This document shows positions 47,401-59,955 of a DNA stretch of 64,000 bases, piece by piece. A program made the position numbers and the translations under genes. Within the stretch, counting starts at the first letter, position 1; every line of letters starts with the position of its first letter. The notes beneath the pieces are model-generated. The model searched no databases and was not told the origin of the DNA. It was given only the letters and a program-made list of their open reading frames with translations. This stretch comes from Pestalotiopsis fici W106-1 (taxonomy: Eukaryota; Ascomycota; Sordariomycetes; Amphisphaeriales; Sporocadaceae): positions 1,488,001 through 1,552,000 of the forward strand of contig NW_006917093.1 of NCBI RefSeq assembly GCF_000516985.1, in the 5' to 3' direction.

Positions 47401-50400
47401 TGGGGGAAGCGAACCCAGCTGAAAGAAAGGCAAACTCATCATTACCCGACTGGGCCAAAAAGAATTGTCTGCGTCTATTGGGAAGGGGGAGGGAGGGGAC
47501 AATGACATTGCGTCTTCTCCCTTGCCCATGGCTGCCGGGACCCTGGGGCCTTTTTGGGGTTTGAATGGAGGTGGATGATTATGTGGGATTGGAGTGGTTA
47601 CCCAAAATCAACTCGGTCTCGGGACCGTAAGATGGGACGCCTGGGCCTTTACATGGCTTAGTTATTTGTTGGCCAGAACAAGAGCTGGAGCAAGCAAATG
47701 CATGGCAGGTAGATATACCTATTTCAAAGAGGCACTGCCGGACAGGGGGAGAGATGATACTCTCTCGTCGTTGTCGTCCTCCTCCTCCTCCTCCCCTAAG
47801 AGTACCAAGACTTTTTGCAAGCCCATTCATTGGCTTTACTCCACAAACCCAGATACATGATGGAGCTGTCTCTCGTAAGACAAGCATGGGTGATGCATGA
47901 AAAAAATACTTGTCCAGCCTACCAAGACTGGGCAAAAGGGTTACAATGGACTGCAACGTTGGAAAAACCCGGCCGAGCTTGGTCAGTCGACATTTCGACA
48001 TTTCGACCTTTATACGGAGTTATTTCATGGGTTTGCTTCACCGCCGGTGGAAGGGGTTCTCGTTATGGGATCATAATACCAATATGAGAGAAAGCCAAGA
48101 AAGGAGAAGTAGTTTTTGCATGGTATAGACTAGAGATCATTGCCCCAATTCAGTCTGTACCTCATTATTGATGATCATTACTATTACTCATGCCACACAA
48201 TAGACTTGTCAGCTCCATTGAATTGAAAAATTCAGGCAACGATGGGGAAAGGAATTGTAAGATTAGGACGCAGGATCAATAATCATCAGAACTAGGCAAG
48301 CGAGGCCCTTTCCGGCGGACCGGCACGCGCGCCTCCTCTGCCACACCCTCACTGATTGGCGCCTGCTCACCCTGACCCCCTCCTGGTCAAGGCTGGTTGA
48401 TATTTATGCGGCTTACTCATGTACTCCAGACGTCTTATTCTAGTGTATTTTGAAGAGCGGACATTGAGAGAGGCGGTTTACAGGCAAGCATTGCTGGCGC
48501 AGATGAACAACGAGCGTAGAAATTTGTGTACGGGATATTTTTATCGTGACAGTTTGGTTTTCTTATCGTAATGTTTGAGAAATCCTCATCTTTTCTTTTC
48601 TTTTCCATGAGATCTGATCAACGTTGAGCCTGGTGGAAGGATGGTCAACTAGTGTGTTCGACAAAATTGTAGTTGCCTTCGTTAAAAATCGGGAGATCAG
48701 ACAGAACATACCAGTACGTGTTGGCATGTGTCGTTTTCTATGCAGTATATGGCGAGTCGAGAGAGTTATAAATATATTTGTGACCGATTTGAGCGAGGAT
48801 GATCCTCCGGGGCTGAGTAATAGACTTATATCAATTTGTAACACCACTATTTTTGAGCTTGCTTAAAGACAGGATACTGCCTATTATTGAGATACAACGT
48901 CTAGGTTGTCTCTCGTAGAAAGGCCAACCATTTGTAAGCTTTCTAGAAAGTTATACTCACATACCAGGCGGCGATGTCCGTTGCTTTTAAAGTACCCAGG
49001 AATAAATAACAGTCTGTTTCGAAACACATTCTTACCAAAATAATAATAATAAAAAAACAAGAGCTTGGGTTGTGATTTATTCTAATGGTCATCGAAGATT
49101 TCAAATTGCATTGTTTATCTACAAGAACTTCTATTTGGAAATCCCAGGAAACGCGCTAATAATCTTAATCTGGCATAGATAACTCATGCCCGATCACAAG
49201 TTGGAACTTTTGGTGGGTATGAATTACATAGCATTGCGCCAATTGGAGTTTATAAAATGAAAACATCCCTATAGATGGGATTAAATAAAAGGGCTAAGCT
49301 GCTTTCCCATGATCATCTCCAGCCGTCATCTAGAAGGCAGAACAATAAGACCCACGGAGACAATAATCCATAGGTATGTTGTTGGTACGATCGCCATTTG
49401 AAAAGGCAAACAATACACAGAGTTGTTCATTTCCTTCCGTGGTTTCAGGGGTCATGCGTTCTTTACATAAGGCTCCTCAAGAACAGATCTTGACCTTTCT
49501 CTTGAGGCTGATGATTCACTCTGTCCATGACTGAGTCTCATCTCCCATCTCTTCGCACCCACTTTTCACCTTTCCCAGAATCCCAACCTCTTTATTGTAC
49601 GAGGAGGACGGCAAAAGGCATAGAAGAGCTTGGTACAATTCCAATATCTTAGGCCTGTTCCAACAAGATTCGACTTGTAATTCGATTTGATTGCTTTCCT
49701 CGGATACTGCCTATCTGCCTCGAGGCATACGTTGATTGACAAAACGGGTCAGAGGACCTTTTATCTAATCGAGTTGTAATGGAGGAGCAAGACAATTCAA
49801 GACTTGTGGCGTATGATTAAGCTGGTATGATAAATATAACAATATAGTAGCCTCCAACATGAACGTCTCCAACTTGAGGTAATACGATGACGTACAATAG
49901 ATAATATGAAGAAGAAAAAAAACATATACCAGCGACAGCGCGGCGCTGATCTAAAGAACTATGCAGTCCCACTTGGACCTCCCCATCCCAGAGACTACCC
50001 CTTGGCTGAGCATGCAGCTCTGAAATAGCTCGTTCTTGATTCTTTCGCTCAAAGTACATTTGATTTGGCGAGCACAGAACCGGCGGGCATGATAGTAGCC
50101 GCTATAGGATTGGATACGTCTCGGGCGTTGTGGTGAGAGTACACCTGTAGTGAAGCAGTAGAACCTATGCATGTCGGCGATTAAAAAAGAATCTAGTGAA
50201 TCAAACTTTCATCGCGCTCAGTCGGTAGCTAAACCCTCCCCTCGACGTGGCGCAACATTGGCGCTGTCTCGGTATGAATGGAGCTGATCTGACGGCTGCG
50301 TATCACAAAGTCCGATTTTCTGGAATTGTTTGCTAGGAATTCATCAGCGAACCAGATTTGTTTCTGATGTATCATGCGATGGACAAATTTCGATTTATAT

Positions 50401-51869
50401 ACTACCTATTCGAATGGAGTAATATTGTTATTTTCGGTGGCTGACACCACGAGTGATGCGATAATGAGTAATCGGCTTCAGCGTGATCTCAACTCAATTC
50501 AGCTTACAGCTTGACACATCTGACACGAGCCGGGCCAGTGGAACCCAAGTCCATGGCTCCGGTGAGATGCATAATTTAGACTTACCTTGAGCTTGCAAGA
50601 CATTCTTTTACTGCAATCATAGCAATGCGCTAATGATTGTCTCAAAGCAAAGAGAAATGCGACAAGCCGTGTCTGTAGCTCGGTTCAGCCATGACCAAAG
50701 GAGCTCAGGAGTGGCAGCAACCGAAGTCTAGAAAATCATTTTGATATTCGATTTGCTTTTGTTACCCGTATCAACCAGTCACCAATTGGCGTGCTGAAAT
50801 GACTCGAGAGAATCACTGTTTTTGGCGATAAGGTTGAGACTTGTGCGACTCCAGTCCATGCGACTTTGCTTGGCCCCAGCGTTAAAGAGTCTTAGCCGCG
50901 TTCTCCTGGGTCTAGCCAGACAGCTTTTCACCATGCCAGATCTGACTTGAATGTTGAAATCAAGGTGAGAATGCACCTTCAAGGAGAAGGACGGCATGTT
51001 TGTCGGACGCTCAAGAGAAAGCATGCTGTGGCCATAACCTACCTAACTACGCGCTGCATCTTGAAACAACATGGTCCCTTTTGAGAAAGAGAACGTTCAA
51101 CGAAAATATCCCGTAGGTAAATGCGCTCTTTCGTGATGGGCATCCCAGCCGATGCGAGCCGCACGCGCCTCCGCCGAACTAGCTGGACCTAAAGCCAGGG
51201 GACTACTACGTTAGCAGTGTAGACGTGTGGATTCGCAAGTTTGTCGGTTTGGTCAGCTCCCGCTCCGATCAAGGCGCCCTTCAACATGTAAACCTTTGGC
51301 TAAAAAAAAGGAACAATTCATGTTGGAAGATTATCCAAATAGGCATCTCCTCCGTATTGGAAGACTTTGCGATAGCCGGTGCGAATATCGGATAGACTGA
51401 GTCCTGGCTTAGTTGAACCACTCTTCCTACTGTGGGCTTTCCGACAAATGACTGGGGTCTGTATGTGTGCTCTGATAGGTCAGGATAGTGGCACACATTT
51501 TTCCACCTGGTTCGCACACTTTTGGTGCTCCGAATAGTGGGCGGCTTGATCGTCAGAAGTAAGAGCGACCAAGAAGCAAGCAGACACGCCCGGCACATGG
51601 GCGCATTACCAACAAGGCCTCTCAACTGATCTGGGCTTTTGCAGGACTTGGCGCCTCAGATACAGCGACACAGAGCACCCACGATTTTCGAGCCCAAGAT
51701 TCCAGTCGCCATCAAAAGAGAGCAGAAGACCGGCTTCTGACTCATCTAGCAAAGGCGTAAGCTGAGGTCCAAAACGACAAACCTCTGGTCTTCGCAAAAG
51801 CTCCAGGACAATCGCTTGACGAACAACAATACCCCTCCCTGACATCGATCCATTGCTCCTAATTCCAAC
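44401..51869. other. ORF-poor interval, no supported gene
   Basis: Frames of 60-115 codons occur on both strands without domain signal. Parts of 44.4-46.9 kb have a coding-like base mix and may continue the relic to the left. From about 48.1 to 50.8 kb the sequence is visibly AT-richer. The last few hundred bases must contain the promoter of the NCS1 permease gene; no TCGG-N6-CCGA (UaY-type) site was seen there by eye. Confidence 0.45.
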
Positions 51870-53533
51870 ATGGCGTCGGAAGATCCAAAATCAGCGCGCT
51901 CTTCTGAGCGTGACGTCGAAGCAGGTATTTCGGACCATGAACACGGCCACTCCGGCATGGCGTCTTTCCTAAAGGTCGAGCCCGGAGCCATATACAAATC
52001 GGAGGCTGCGAAACATCCTAGATGGTATCAGCGCCTTTTGGATGCCGGCGTCGAGGAAAATGGGATCAAGCCAATTCCGGTCGAAGAAAGAACAAACACA
52101 TCGTACAACAATTTGTTCAGTGTCTTCTTCACCGCCTTGCTTTGCGTGCTTCCGTAGGTTGCCAGTCTCCTGGATAAAGTCTGACTGACACTGACCAATC
52201 TGCAGGATACCGACCGGAATGCTCGCTACTCTCTCTTTTGGCATGAGCCTGAGAGATGCATCTCTGACCATCCTGTTCTTCTCCATGCTTACTTGCGCAT
52301 TTCCCGCATTCATGGGTTGCGGAGGATGCAAGACAGGCATGAGACAGCTGATCCAAGCCCGATACTCTTGGGGGCTTTATATAATCACCATCCCATTACT
52401 ACTCAACGCTGCCACAATCACTGGATTCTCTCTGGTAGCGGCCATAGTTGGAGGCCAAACCATAGCCGCCATTAATCCAGGCCACGTGAGCGTCAACGTC
52501 GGCATTGTTGTCATCATCGTGATTAGCTTTATTGTGTCCCTGCTTGGCTTTCGAGCTTTGCATGCTTGGGAGCGTTGGAGTTGGATACCGAATCTTATAG
52601 CGATTGTGGTAGCCGTAGGATGCGGTGGCCACCTGCTCTTTCAGCAGGCCGAAGCACCGCCTGCTGTAGCATCTTCCATCGTATCATATGGCGGTCTTAT
52701 AGCTGGATATTTCATCACTTTTGGTGGTACCGTTTCCGACTATTCCACCTATCACAGTCCTAATGCGTCCAAGTAAGCATTTATTTCTCCTCAAAACTAC
52801 CCATAACGCGACTGAACATTACTGATCATCGCAAAGGACAAAGATATTTACTTACACGTACCTGGGACTCTTGACACCATCGGTACCACTCTTTGTGCTC
52901 GGTGCAGCTATGGGTGGCGCTGTGCCTGTCGTTGACGGATGGTCCGATGCTTACGCAGCATACGGTGCTGGTGGTGTGCTCGCAGAAATGCTCAGCAGCT
53001 CCGGCGGATTTGGGAAGTTCATCCTGGTCCTTCTTGCATTGAGCGTGCTGGGTAACATTGCCATTTCAATGTATTCGGTTGCCTTGAACCTCCAGATGAT
53101 TTTGCCATTCTTTGCCAAGATCCCGCGGTATTTCTTCATCCTAGCGGTTATTATCGTGATGATACCAACCGCCATCAAGGCTGCCGAGGAATGGGAAGAG
53201 TCCTTGGAAAACTTTCTGGCCCTCATTGGCTATTGGGCAGGTTGTTTTGATGCCGTACTGATTGAAGAGTTGGTTATTTTCCGGCGTATGGACTTTAACA
53301 CATATGACCCTGCGATCTGGAACGTTGGAAGAAAGTTGCCATCGGGAATCGCGGCGATAGCAGCCTCGATCTGTGCAATGGGTCTTGTTATTCCAGGAAT
53401 GGCCGAGGTTTGGTTCACCGGACCCATTGCAGCCATCACTGGCGACGTTGGCTTTGAAATGGCCTTCGTCGTCACAGGCCTCTTCTACTTTCCTTTCCGC
53501 TGGCTAGAGATAAAGCACAGAGGACATACTTGA
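51870..53533 (+). CDS. NCS1 purine-cytosine permease (Fcy2/FcyB-like)
   Basis: Three exons (51870-52153, 52206-52772, 52837-53533) join in frame to 515 residues. The family imports cytosine and purines by proton symport at the plasma membrane. A cytosolic N-terminus of about 70 residues ends with GIKPIPVEERTNTSYNNLFS, a hallmark of fungal Fcy-type members, followed by TM1 (VFFTALLCVLPIPTGMLATL). A cluster at TM3 reads QARYSWGLY. TM6 carries GGTVSDYSTYHSP, the region that includes substrate-contacting residues in this family. Later helices include FILVLLALSVLGNIAISMYS and YWAGCFDAVLIEELVIFRR. Both introns are 52-64 nt. It is convergent with RIB7, with 298 nt between stop codons. Cytosine versus purine preference cannot be settled here. 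Confidence 0.9.
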
Positions 53534-53831
53534 GGTAGAACTGGGTAAAAGTGAGTAAAAGTGTGTCAGGGGAGTGCGCAAAGAACAAGAAGGGACACAT
53601 TGTTCTCATTTGATGTGCCATGAAAGGGATGAGGGGCCGAGAGCGGTGAGGAAGGTTGGCTCTGCGTATATGGATCGATCGACGGCTCATGAGCAACGCG
53701 AGACGATAGACCGAACACAGGTGAAAAATAGTTTTTAGAGTTGGAGTGAAGTAATGAATGAACGGACCAAATCCAGTCACATTTTTCGATAGAAAATAGA
53801 TATCGGAGATGCTGTCCTGTATATGCATTCA
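53534..53831. other. Convergent 3' region, permease / RIB7
   Basis: 298 nt separate the two stop codons, so the 3' UTRs of both genes probably share or overlap this interval. No hairpin was recognised. Confidence 0.6.
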
Positions 53832-54644
53832 TCAAGCCAGCCTTCCGCACAGTACGACATCTTCGCCTAGTGGGAGCCATGCAGTGTCGGCGAGTCGGGC
53901 AGCAGGGACCGGCGTGCCATTTGAGTCCATCCGTCGTGGCGGAGACACAACAACGCCACCCTGACCAAGCCAGGTGGGAGCAATGGTTACAATGACCGAG
54001 TCGACCAGGTGGTTCGATCCAGCTTCGAGCAACGAGTTGATAATCTGGCCACCGCCTTCAATCATGATACTCTGCAAGCCCTCGCCAGCTACAGCGCGCA
54101 GAACATCGGACCACTGAAAGCGCTGCTGATCTGCGGTGTCACGGCCAAGAAAGATATATTTCCCGCCGTGCTCCTCGAGGAGGGCTTGCTGCGCCTCGGG
54201 CGGAGAGCGCTCCGAGGTGATGATGAAAGGAGCAAGGCCCTGGCCTGCTTGCGCGAGCTGCATGGCCTTGCTTTCTCGCGTGAATTGCCAGCGAAGCCGG
54301 GAATCTATGACGATTGGTCGCGGCTGTCGAGACAAGTCCAAACCTTCCAGGCGACAGTTGAGGCCAGGATCGTCAGCAATCGCAGTCCCCACCCCAACGC
54401 AAATGGCATCGTGTCGGCTTCGCAAGTAATGGGTCATGGCCTTAGATTGGGGGCCGGAAAGAGCTGTCCTGGTTCCGGGAGCCAGGGATAGAGCAGAATC
54501 CAGGGATGTGGCAAAGGTAAGAGTGACGAATGGTTTGTCGGAAACGGGTGCATGTCCCGCGGATGCCCCAGCAGTCGCAGGCGTCAGATACGGCTCGAGT
54601 TTGTCTGCCTCAAGTTGAGGAAAAGTCAAGGTTCGTTCCCCCAT
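53832..54644 (-). CDS. RIB7: RIB7, diaminohydroxyphosphoribosylamino-pyrimidine reductase
   Basis: A single exon of 270 residues from the ATG at 54644 (MGERTLTFPQLE). The frame stays open further upstream to 54764, but those residues do not look conserved. The enzyme reduces the ribosyl side chain of the GTP-derived pyrimidine to a ribityl chain with NADPH, an early step of fungal riboflavin synthesis. The RibD-C/dihydrofolate-reductase-like fold is seen from FVTLTFATSLDSALSLAPG through LSGPQSKAMTHYLRSRHDAI, CVGVGTAIADDPGLNCRL, PRPIVIDSRLRW and SIMIEGGGQIINSLL, the last being the glycine-rich nucleotide-binding loop. Length matches the family (about 240-290). It is convergent with the NCS1 permease. 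Confidence 0.92.
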   Translation of the reverse strand: MGERTLTFPQLEADKLEPYLTPATAGASAGHAPVSDKPFVTLTFATSLDSALSLAPGTRTALSGPQSKAMTHYLRSRHDAICVGVGTAIADDPGLNCRLEGLDLSRQPRPIVIDSRLRWQFTRESKAMQLAQAGQGLAPFIITSERSPPEAQQALLEEHGGKYIFLGRDTADQQRFQWSDVLRAVAGEGLQSIMIEGGGQIINSLLEAGSNHLVDSVIVTIAPTWLGQGGVVVSPPRRMDSNGTPVPAARLADTAWLPLGEDVVLCGRLA

Positions 54645-57600
54645 TGTAGCCCTCGCCGATGATGGTGATCCCAAGTCAATTGAAATGAGAGACTGAAGAC
54701 AGCGCGTCGCTGTCTTGAATGTAAGGCGCAACGAGGCAACCAAGGAATCAACCGCGGCGATCACGGTCTGGACTGATTTGGCAAGTGGATGGAACCTTCC
54801 ATGCAGCTCATTTGTTGGTGATTTGCTGCTCTATGCGCGGACCCGTGTCCGGAGAATAAGTAACCTCTGTTGTGTATCCCAAATTGAGAAATTTGTGTAA
54901 CTTGAAGTCACGGCAGATTCAAGCTGAGCGAATCGTGGCTGCGAGAACCTTGAAGTGAGACGGGTCAGGCGGACAGCACATATGATGGCAGTGGAATCAG
55001 TAGCTGATCTCTCACTTGTTGGCAACCGTCTCGAGATGGGAACTTTTTCTGGGTCCAAATCTCTTGTTCAAAACCAAGGGAGGAGAGAGTGGTGAAATGT
55101 CAAGAAGGAAAAGCGACTTCTGGGAAGACGATTTTGGTGGTAGGGCGAGGGTTTAGGTTGGCGGCTGGCATTTTGGGAGGGCCAAAAGAGCCGACAGGCA
55201 GTCGAGGGGCTCCACCGTATTGGACATCGGCTCCCCAGTGCGCATGGCGCTAACGCCTAGCGTTTCTTTTCCGGCAGGCAAATGCGGCGGAGTATAACTT
55301 TTCAATGTGTAATTATCCTTGCTTGTACTACTAATGACACTTACTTTATGCACAACCGTTGGGAATGCACACAAAATGGTAGAGGAAGGATTTCCATCAT
55401 CACCGTTAGATCAGGTATCAATTCAAGAAATGAATGACAATAACGTGCTTATAGCATTATATGAGGCATCTTGTAGCATTTAGAAAAAACAGTGACGAGT
55501 TCCCACATGCCGTATCTTGATTGACTTGTGCAAGTAGAGTTGGAAAATGAGCTTCACGATCAGCATCATACGAGGCCAGCTGCACGTCCTACATCACGAG
55601 GGACACATGTCGGAGCCTCTCCGTAGACTCAAGCCAGACCGGTTGAATGGTTTCGACCCCCATTTCCCGGCGAGGTCACTATGCACGGAACTTTCCATGT
55701 AAGTGATATGTAGGGAGTATATCGTTCTCCGACCTCCAGGGGTCTTTGCATCCAATGCGATGCGATCTACAGGACCAGGGCTACTATTCTCAGAACCACC
55801 TTGCCTTCAACTGTGTAATCATTGGTCAATATTGCATCGTAGATGACATGCAGTGTACATGCATTCCCTATAAATCATTTCAAGACTCGACCAGCCTTGG
55901 TGGTCCATTCTGTCGGCACGCACAGCATCGTCTCTTCTTGCCAAAATTGAGCATGCCTACCTAGGCATGCAACATCATTGGAGATTTGGCAGATCAACGT
56001 CGGCAAGTTCCGCACTGCTTTGCTTTTTCCGAGGCACGTCGAGTATACTATTTGCGCAGCTCACGCATTGTCCTCAAGGCATCCTAGTATACTTCTTTGT
56101 GCGTCAATATAACTGGTAGAAATCTGCCGAAAGACACTAGTCACGTTGAGCGTTGATCAATAATCATGAACGGTTCCAAGGACACATATAGATAAAGATC
56201 GTTGCCTGATGCAGCATCCAGCTGGCGTTGTGTGCATATTTATACATTCAGCATTGGCATTCCGTGCCCACCTACCTAGAGAGGCTCTCGCGGAATCATG
56301 CCGATATTTCCAGCACATAATCAGCACTTCACTATTTGCCATTGTTGGGGGAAAAAAGGACAAACACAAATATGATCATATCAACGCCACATAACGCCAC
56401 ATGACACGCACAAGCATGCAGGTACCACATTCCAAGGGCTGGTTGGTCTTGGTTATCTGCGCCCGATACAATACCCCTCTTCCTCCTCTGATGTATTGAG
56501 AAAACGGACCCTCCGAAACGGTGTGCGGCTCGTGGGTCTGCGGCAGATACCAGCGTTGCTCTGTTATACGTAGCTGGACGCGCATGATACAGCAAGCACC
56601 AAGTACATTGATATGTCGCTTGACCGGACCGTTGAAGCGAATCAGGCCACAGCAATGCTTTTAGATTAGCACAGACGCAGGAAAAGAATTGATCAGTCCC
56701 ATATGACCTCAGCCACAAATAAATTGTCTCCGGGAATAAAACGATACAAAAACAGCTCATGATATTAGGTGTGGTATGTGTGTAGCCACTTGTGCCGCAC
56801 TCAAAAAAAAAATAAAAATATACCCCCCCACTCGGCCCGAGCCAGTGAGTATTCAAAGTTTGCTCAAAACTCGCCCATCGGCTCGAAGATAGACACAACA
56901 GCGCGGTTTTAACAGGACGTTGGGGGCGCCTTGGCCAGCTTGGTGATCAATGCAACATTGCAGTACAACACAGCAGAATAAAATAATATGCCCAAATCAG
57001 GCCATTCCGCCGTAAAAACCTCGCAGCTCGGCTGTGGCGTATAGTTAACAGTGTGACACGCCATCCAGAGATAAGTGTGTGGTGTTTAGCACACACAATG
57101 AGACGGCGGCATTCAGTGCCCATCGTAGCCCGCCATAGTATTCCGCACCGCACCTTGGGTCGTGCCGGAGGGCTGCCGCCGGCAAAGGTTCCGATATACT
57201 TTTTTTCCCACTGGGCTCCGCTTATGGTTCCGCCTCACCCAACCCAGCCAAAGACCCTAGTTTGCTTGCTAGCTAGTCGAGCTGATCGTATGCCCGACTT
57301 CCGAGGTCAAACTGTACCATACCTACGTACTCAGCCCTGAACTAGGCAAACTAAGTAAAGTAATCGAATACCTACATTAGGTAGGCAAGGTATCGAATGT
57401 ATTCCACCCCCTCTAGACAAACCACCGGATGTACCCAGAGCATTTTGCCTATCTTGGTGCCGGAAGACGCGACCCACTTGGGCGGCTCCCTAGCATCGAT
57501 TCATATATCTAATTCCTGGACATCTTTCAATCAGTCTGAACGCTCCTGATTTCTTTCAGTGATGCCGCTTCAACTGAATACCGAGTACCTACTACAGTTG

Positions 57601-57732
57601 ACTCAACACTCAGCGCGTTCATCTTAAGAGAAGTTTCATACAGCTTCACATCCACTTCGTTTTCATACTTAGCTTGTCATTGATACGCAGTGCCTTCTAG
57701 GCGATCCCTGCTAGCCATCACGATCCCCCAGC
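54645..57732. other. Intergenic, no supported gene
   Basis: About 3.1 kb between RIB7 and the homogentisate dioxygenase. The largest frame (56332-56898, minus, 188 codons) begins in a low-complexity Phe/Tyr stretch and has no domain signal. Upstream regulatory regions of both genes must lie here. Confidence 0.5.
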
Positions 57733-59955
57733 ATGGGAGCCATCCGTCACCTTGAACCGACAGCAGCCTTTGGCGCATGTAGTCAGTCGGCATTCATGAC
57801 CAGCCCAACCGAAAAAGATCCGTATAGGTATCAGGTCGGCTTTGGAAACTTCTTCAACTCAGAGGCCGTGTAAGTACCTGATGGTCCCACCAACCCTTTC
57901 TGATTGCTGGCTAACAAGACTGTGACACTGCAGCCCTGGCGTGATTCCGGTAGCACAGAATACACCACAGATTTGCAAATATGGACTCTACTCTGAGCAA
58001 CTGACAAGCACTGGCTTCATTGCTTCAAGAAATGACATGCAGCATGTCTGGTTCTACAGGATCATGCCTTCACTTGCACATGGGGTAGCCCAAAAACTGC
58101 CCGAAAACGAAGATGTAAGCCTTTCAGTAGAGCCACAATGGGCATTGAGCACACCCTTCTCTTTGAACAGTCACTGACCACGACAACTATGTACTTGTAG
58201 CTTGAAGCGCGATTCTCCGCGAACAATGAGAATGTCGAATTTCCACCGCAGGTCCTGTGCTGGCTTCCATTCCTCATTCCTTCAGACAGCGAAGAAATCG
58301 ACTTTTGTCAAGGGCTCAAGACCGTCATTGGCAACGGAGATGCCATTATGAAAGAGGGTCTGGCAATCCACATCTACACGGCCAACGTTTCCATGAGGAA
58401 TAGGGCGTTTTGCAGCAACGACGGAGATATGCTCATCATTCCGCAACAAGGCCGTCTGGATATACAGACCGAACTTGGAATGTAAGGCCAATGCGATGCT
58501 GATTTCCTTCTTTTCTCCCTTCATCTGTAACACAATGCTGACTATTTACCAGGCTCATGGTACGGCCCGGCGAGATGGTCGTCATTCAAGCCGGCATCAA
58601 ATTCAAAGTGTCACTACCAGACGGCCCATCAAGAGGCTGTAAGTCAAAGTTACATTCTATCAACTCTATACAATAATAACACCAATGCAGATGTGCAGGA
58701 GGTGTTCGGGAGCCACTACGAGTTGCCAGACATGGGACCGATCGGTGCTAACGGCATGGCACTCCCGAGGAACTTTGAATATCCTGTGGCGTCCTTTGAT
58801 GAAGATCTCTCCGAATGGGAGGGTAAGTCTGGATCTTGCCACGTGGGACCTACATGTTTTGCTAACGGTCATTCTAGTTGTGGTGAAGCTGGGTGGAAAG
58901 TTTTGGTCACACAAACAGCAGCACACGCCGTTTGATGTAGTCGCTTGGCATGGAAAGTATGAGTTATTCCCTGTTTGAACCCGGATACGTGCAAAGAGTT
59001 ACCGACTGACCTCTTTTTCTTCCCTGAATTGCAGTTGCATTCCTTTCAAGTATGCACTGGAAAGGTTCATCAACACGGCCGTCGTCGATCGCGACCAAAG
59101 CGACCCGTCGGTGTACACCGTCTTGACCGCAAAGTCAAAAATACCCGGGGTTGCCATTACCGAGGTGATGGCTTTTACGCCAAAATGGAATGTTACGACT
59201 AACAGCTTCAGGCCGCCCGTAAGTCCGCACTGGCACCAACGTCTGCTTACGTACCCAGTTTATTGGGTGCGACCCCGGCCGAGAATAATTGATCGCTGAA
59301 ATTGATTCTAGTATTATCATCGCAACATGGCTGCCGAGGTCATGGGGATTATTCAAGGACCCTACGCTGGGAGCAGCCGAGATCTCCGCGCCGGGGGGCT
59401 TAGCTTCCAGCCCAGTTACATGGCACATGGAGGTATGTTTGTTTAGGACCTTTGAGATACCCTCCCTGCCTACCCACCAATGTCGATCATATCTGTGGTG
59501 ATCACGTTTACTAACTGTGGTAGAAACTTACGAGACTTACGAATTGGCAACCAAGGCTGACTTGAAGCCAGAGAGAGTGGGCGAGGGCTTCTTAGGTGAG
59601 TCTCTGCTTGATTTCCGGCACTCGTTCTAGAGTCTTTCTAGGTGAACTCTAATAAACTGGACTAACACAAACTTTAGCATTCATGTTTCACATTCCCACG
59701 CATCTCGGCGTGACAAAGTATGGGCTCGAGCGCAGTGGCGTGCTGAATCGTAAGTTGAAACGAGTTGTTTTATCATTCAAAATTTATGCTGCCAGCGTGA
59801 TCGCCAATTCTAGTTGTGGGCTAACTTGGGAAAAACCAGCACCGTCGCCAGCCTTGTACGATACAATGAGGCCACATTTCCTGGAGCGGACAGAGGAGAT
59901 CAATGAGGACCTGAAGAAGATGGGCCTACCGCCGCTGGGGACAGCTAGATCGTGA
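57733..59955 (+). CDS. hmgA: Homogentisate 1,2-dioxygenase
   Basis: Eleven exons (57733-57869, 57934-58114, 58201-58481, 58553-58638, 58691-58822, 58878-58956, 59035-59218, 59312-59432, 59524-59595, 59678-59749, 59840-59955) join in frame to 486 residues. The enzyme opens the ring of homogentisate to maleylacetoacetate in phenylalanine/tyrosine breakdown. The N-terminus shows the family signature YQVGFGNFFNSEAVPGVIP and YGLYSEQLTSTGFIASR. The iron site is complete: His363 and Glu369 in YYHRNMAAEVMG, and His399 in SYMAHGE. Other conserved parts are QQGRLDIQTELG and WSHKQQHTPFDVVAWHGN. The last intron (59750-59839) uses the CCAG acceptor; the earlier TCTAG would bring an in-frame stop. No maleylacetoacetate isomerase or fumarylacetoacetase gene lies nearby, so this may be a dispersed or second copy. 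Confidence 0.93.

Noticed and set aside
54009..54491. 160-codon plus-strand frame
   Set aside because: Antisense to RIB7, with no domain signal.
56332..56898. 188-codon minus-strand frame
   Set aside because: No domain or splice support; it starts in a poly-A/T-derived Phe/Tyr stretch and has scattered Cys without pattern.
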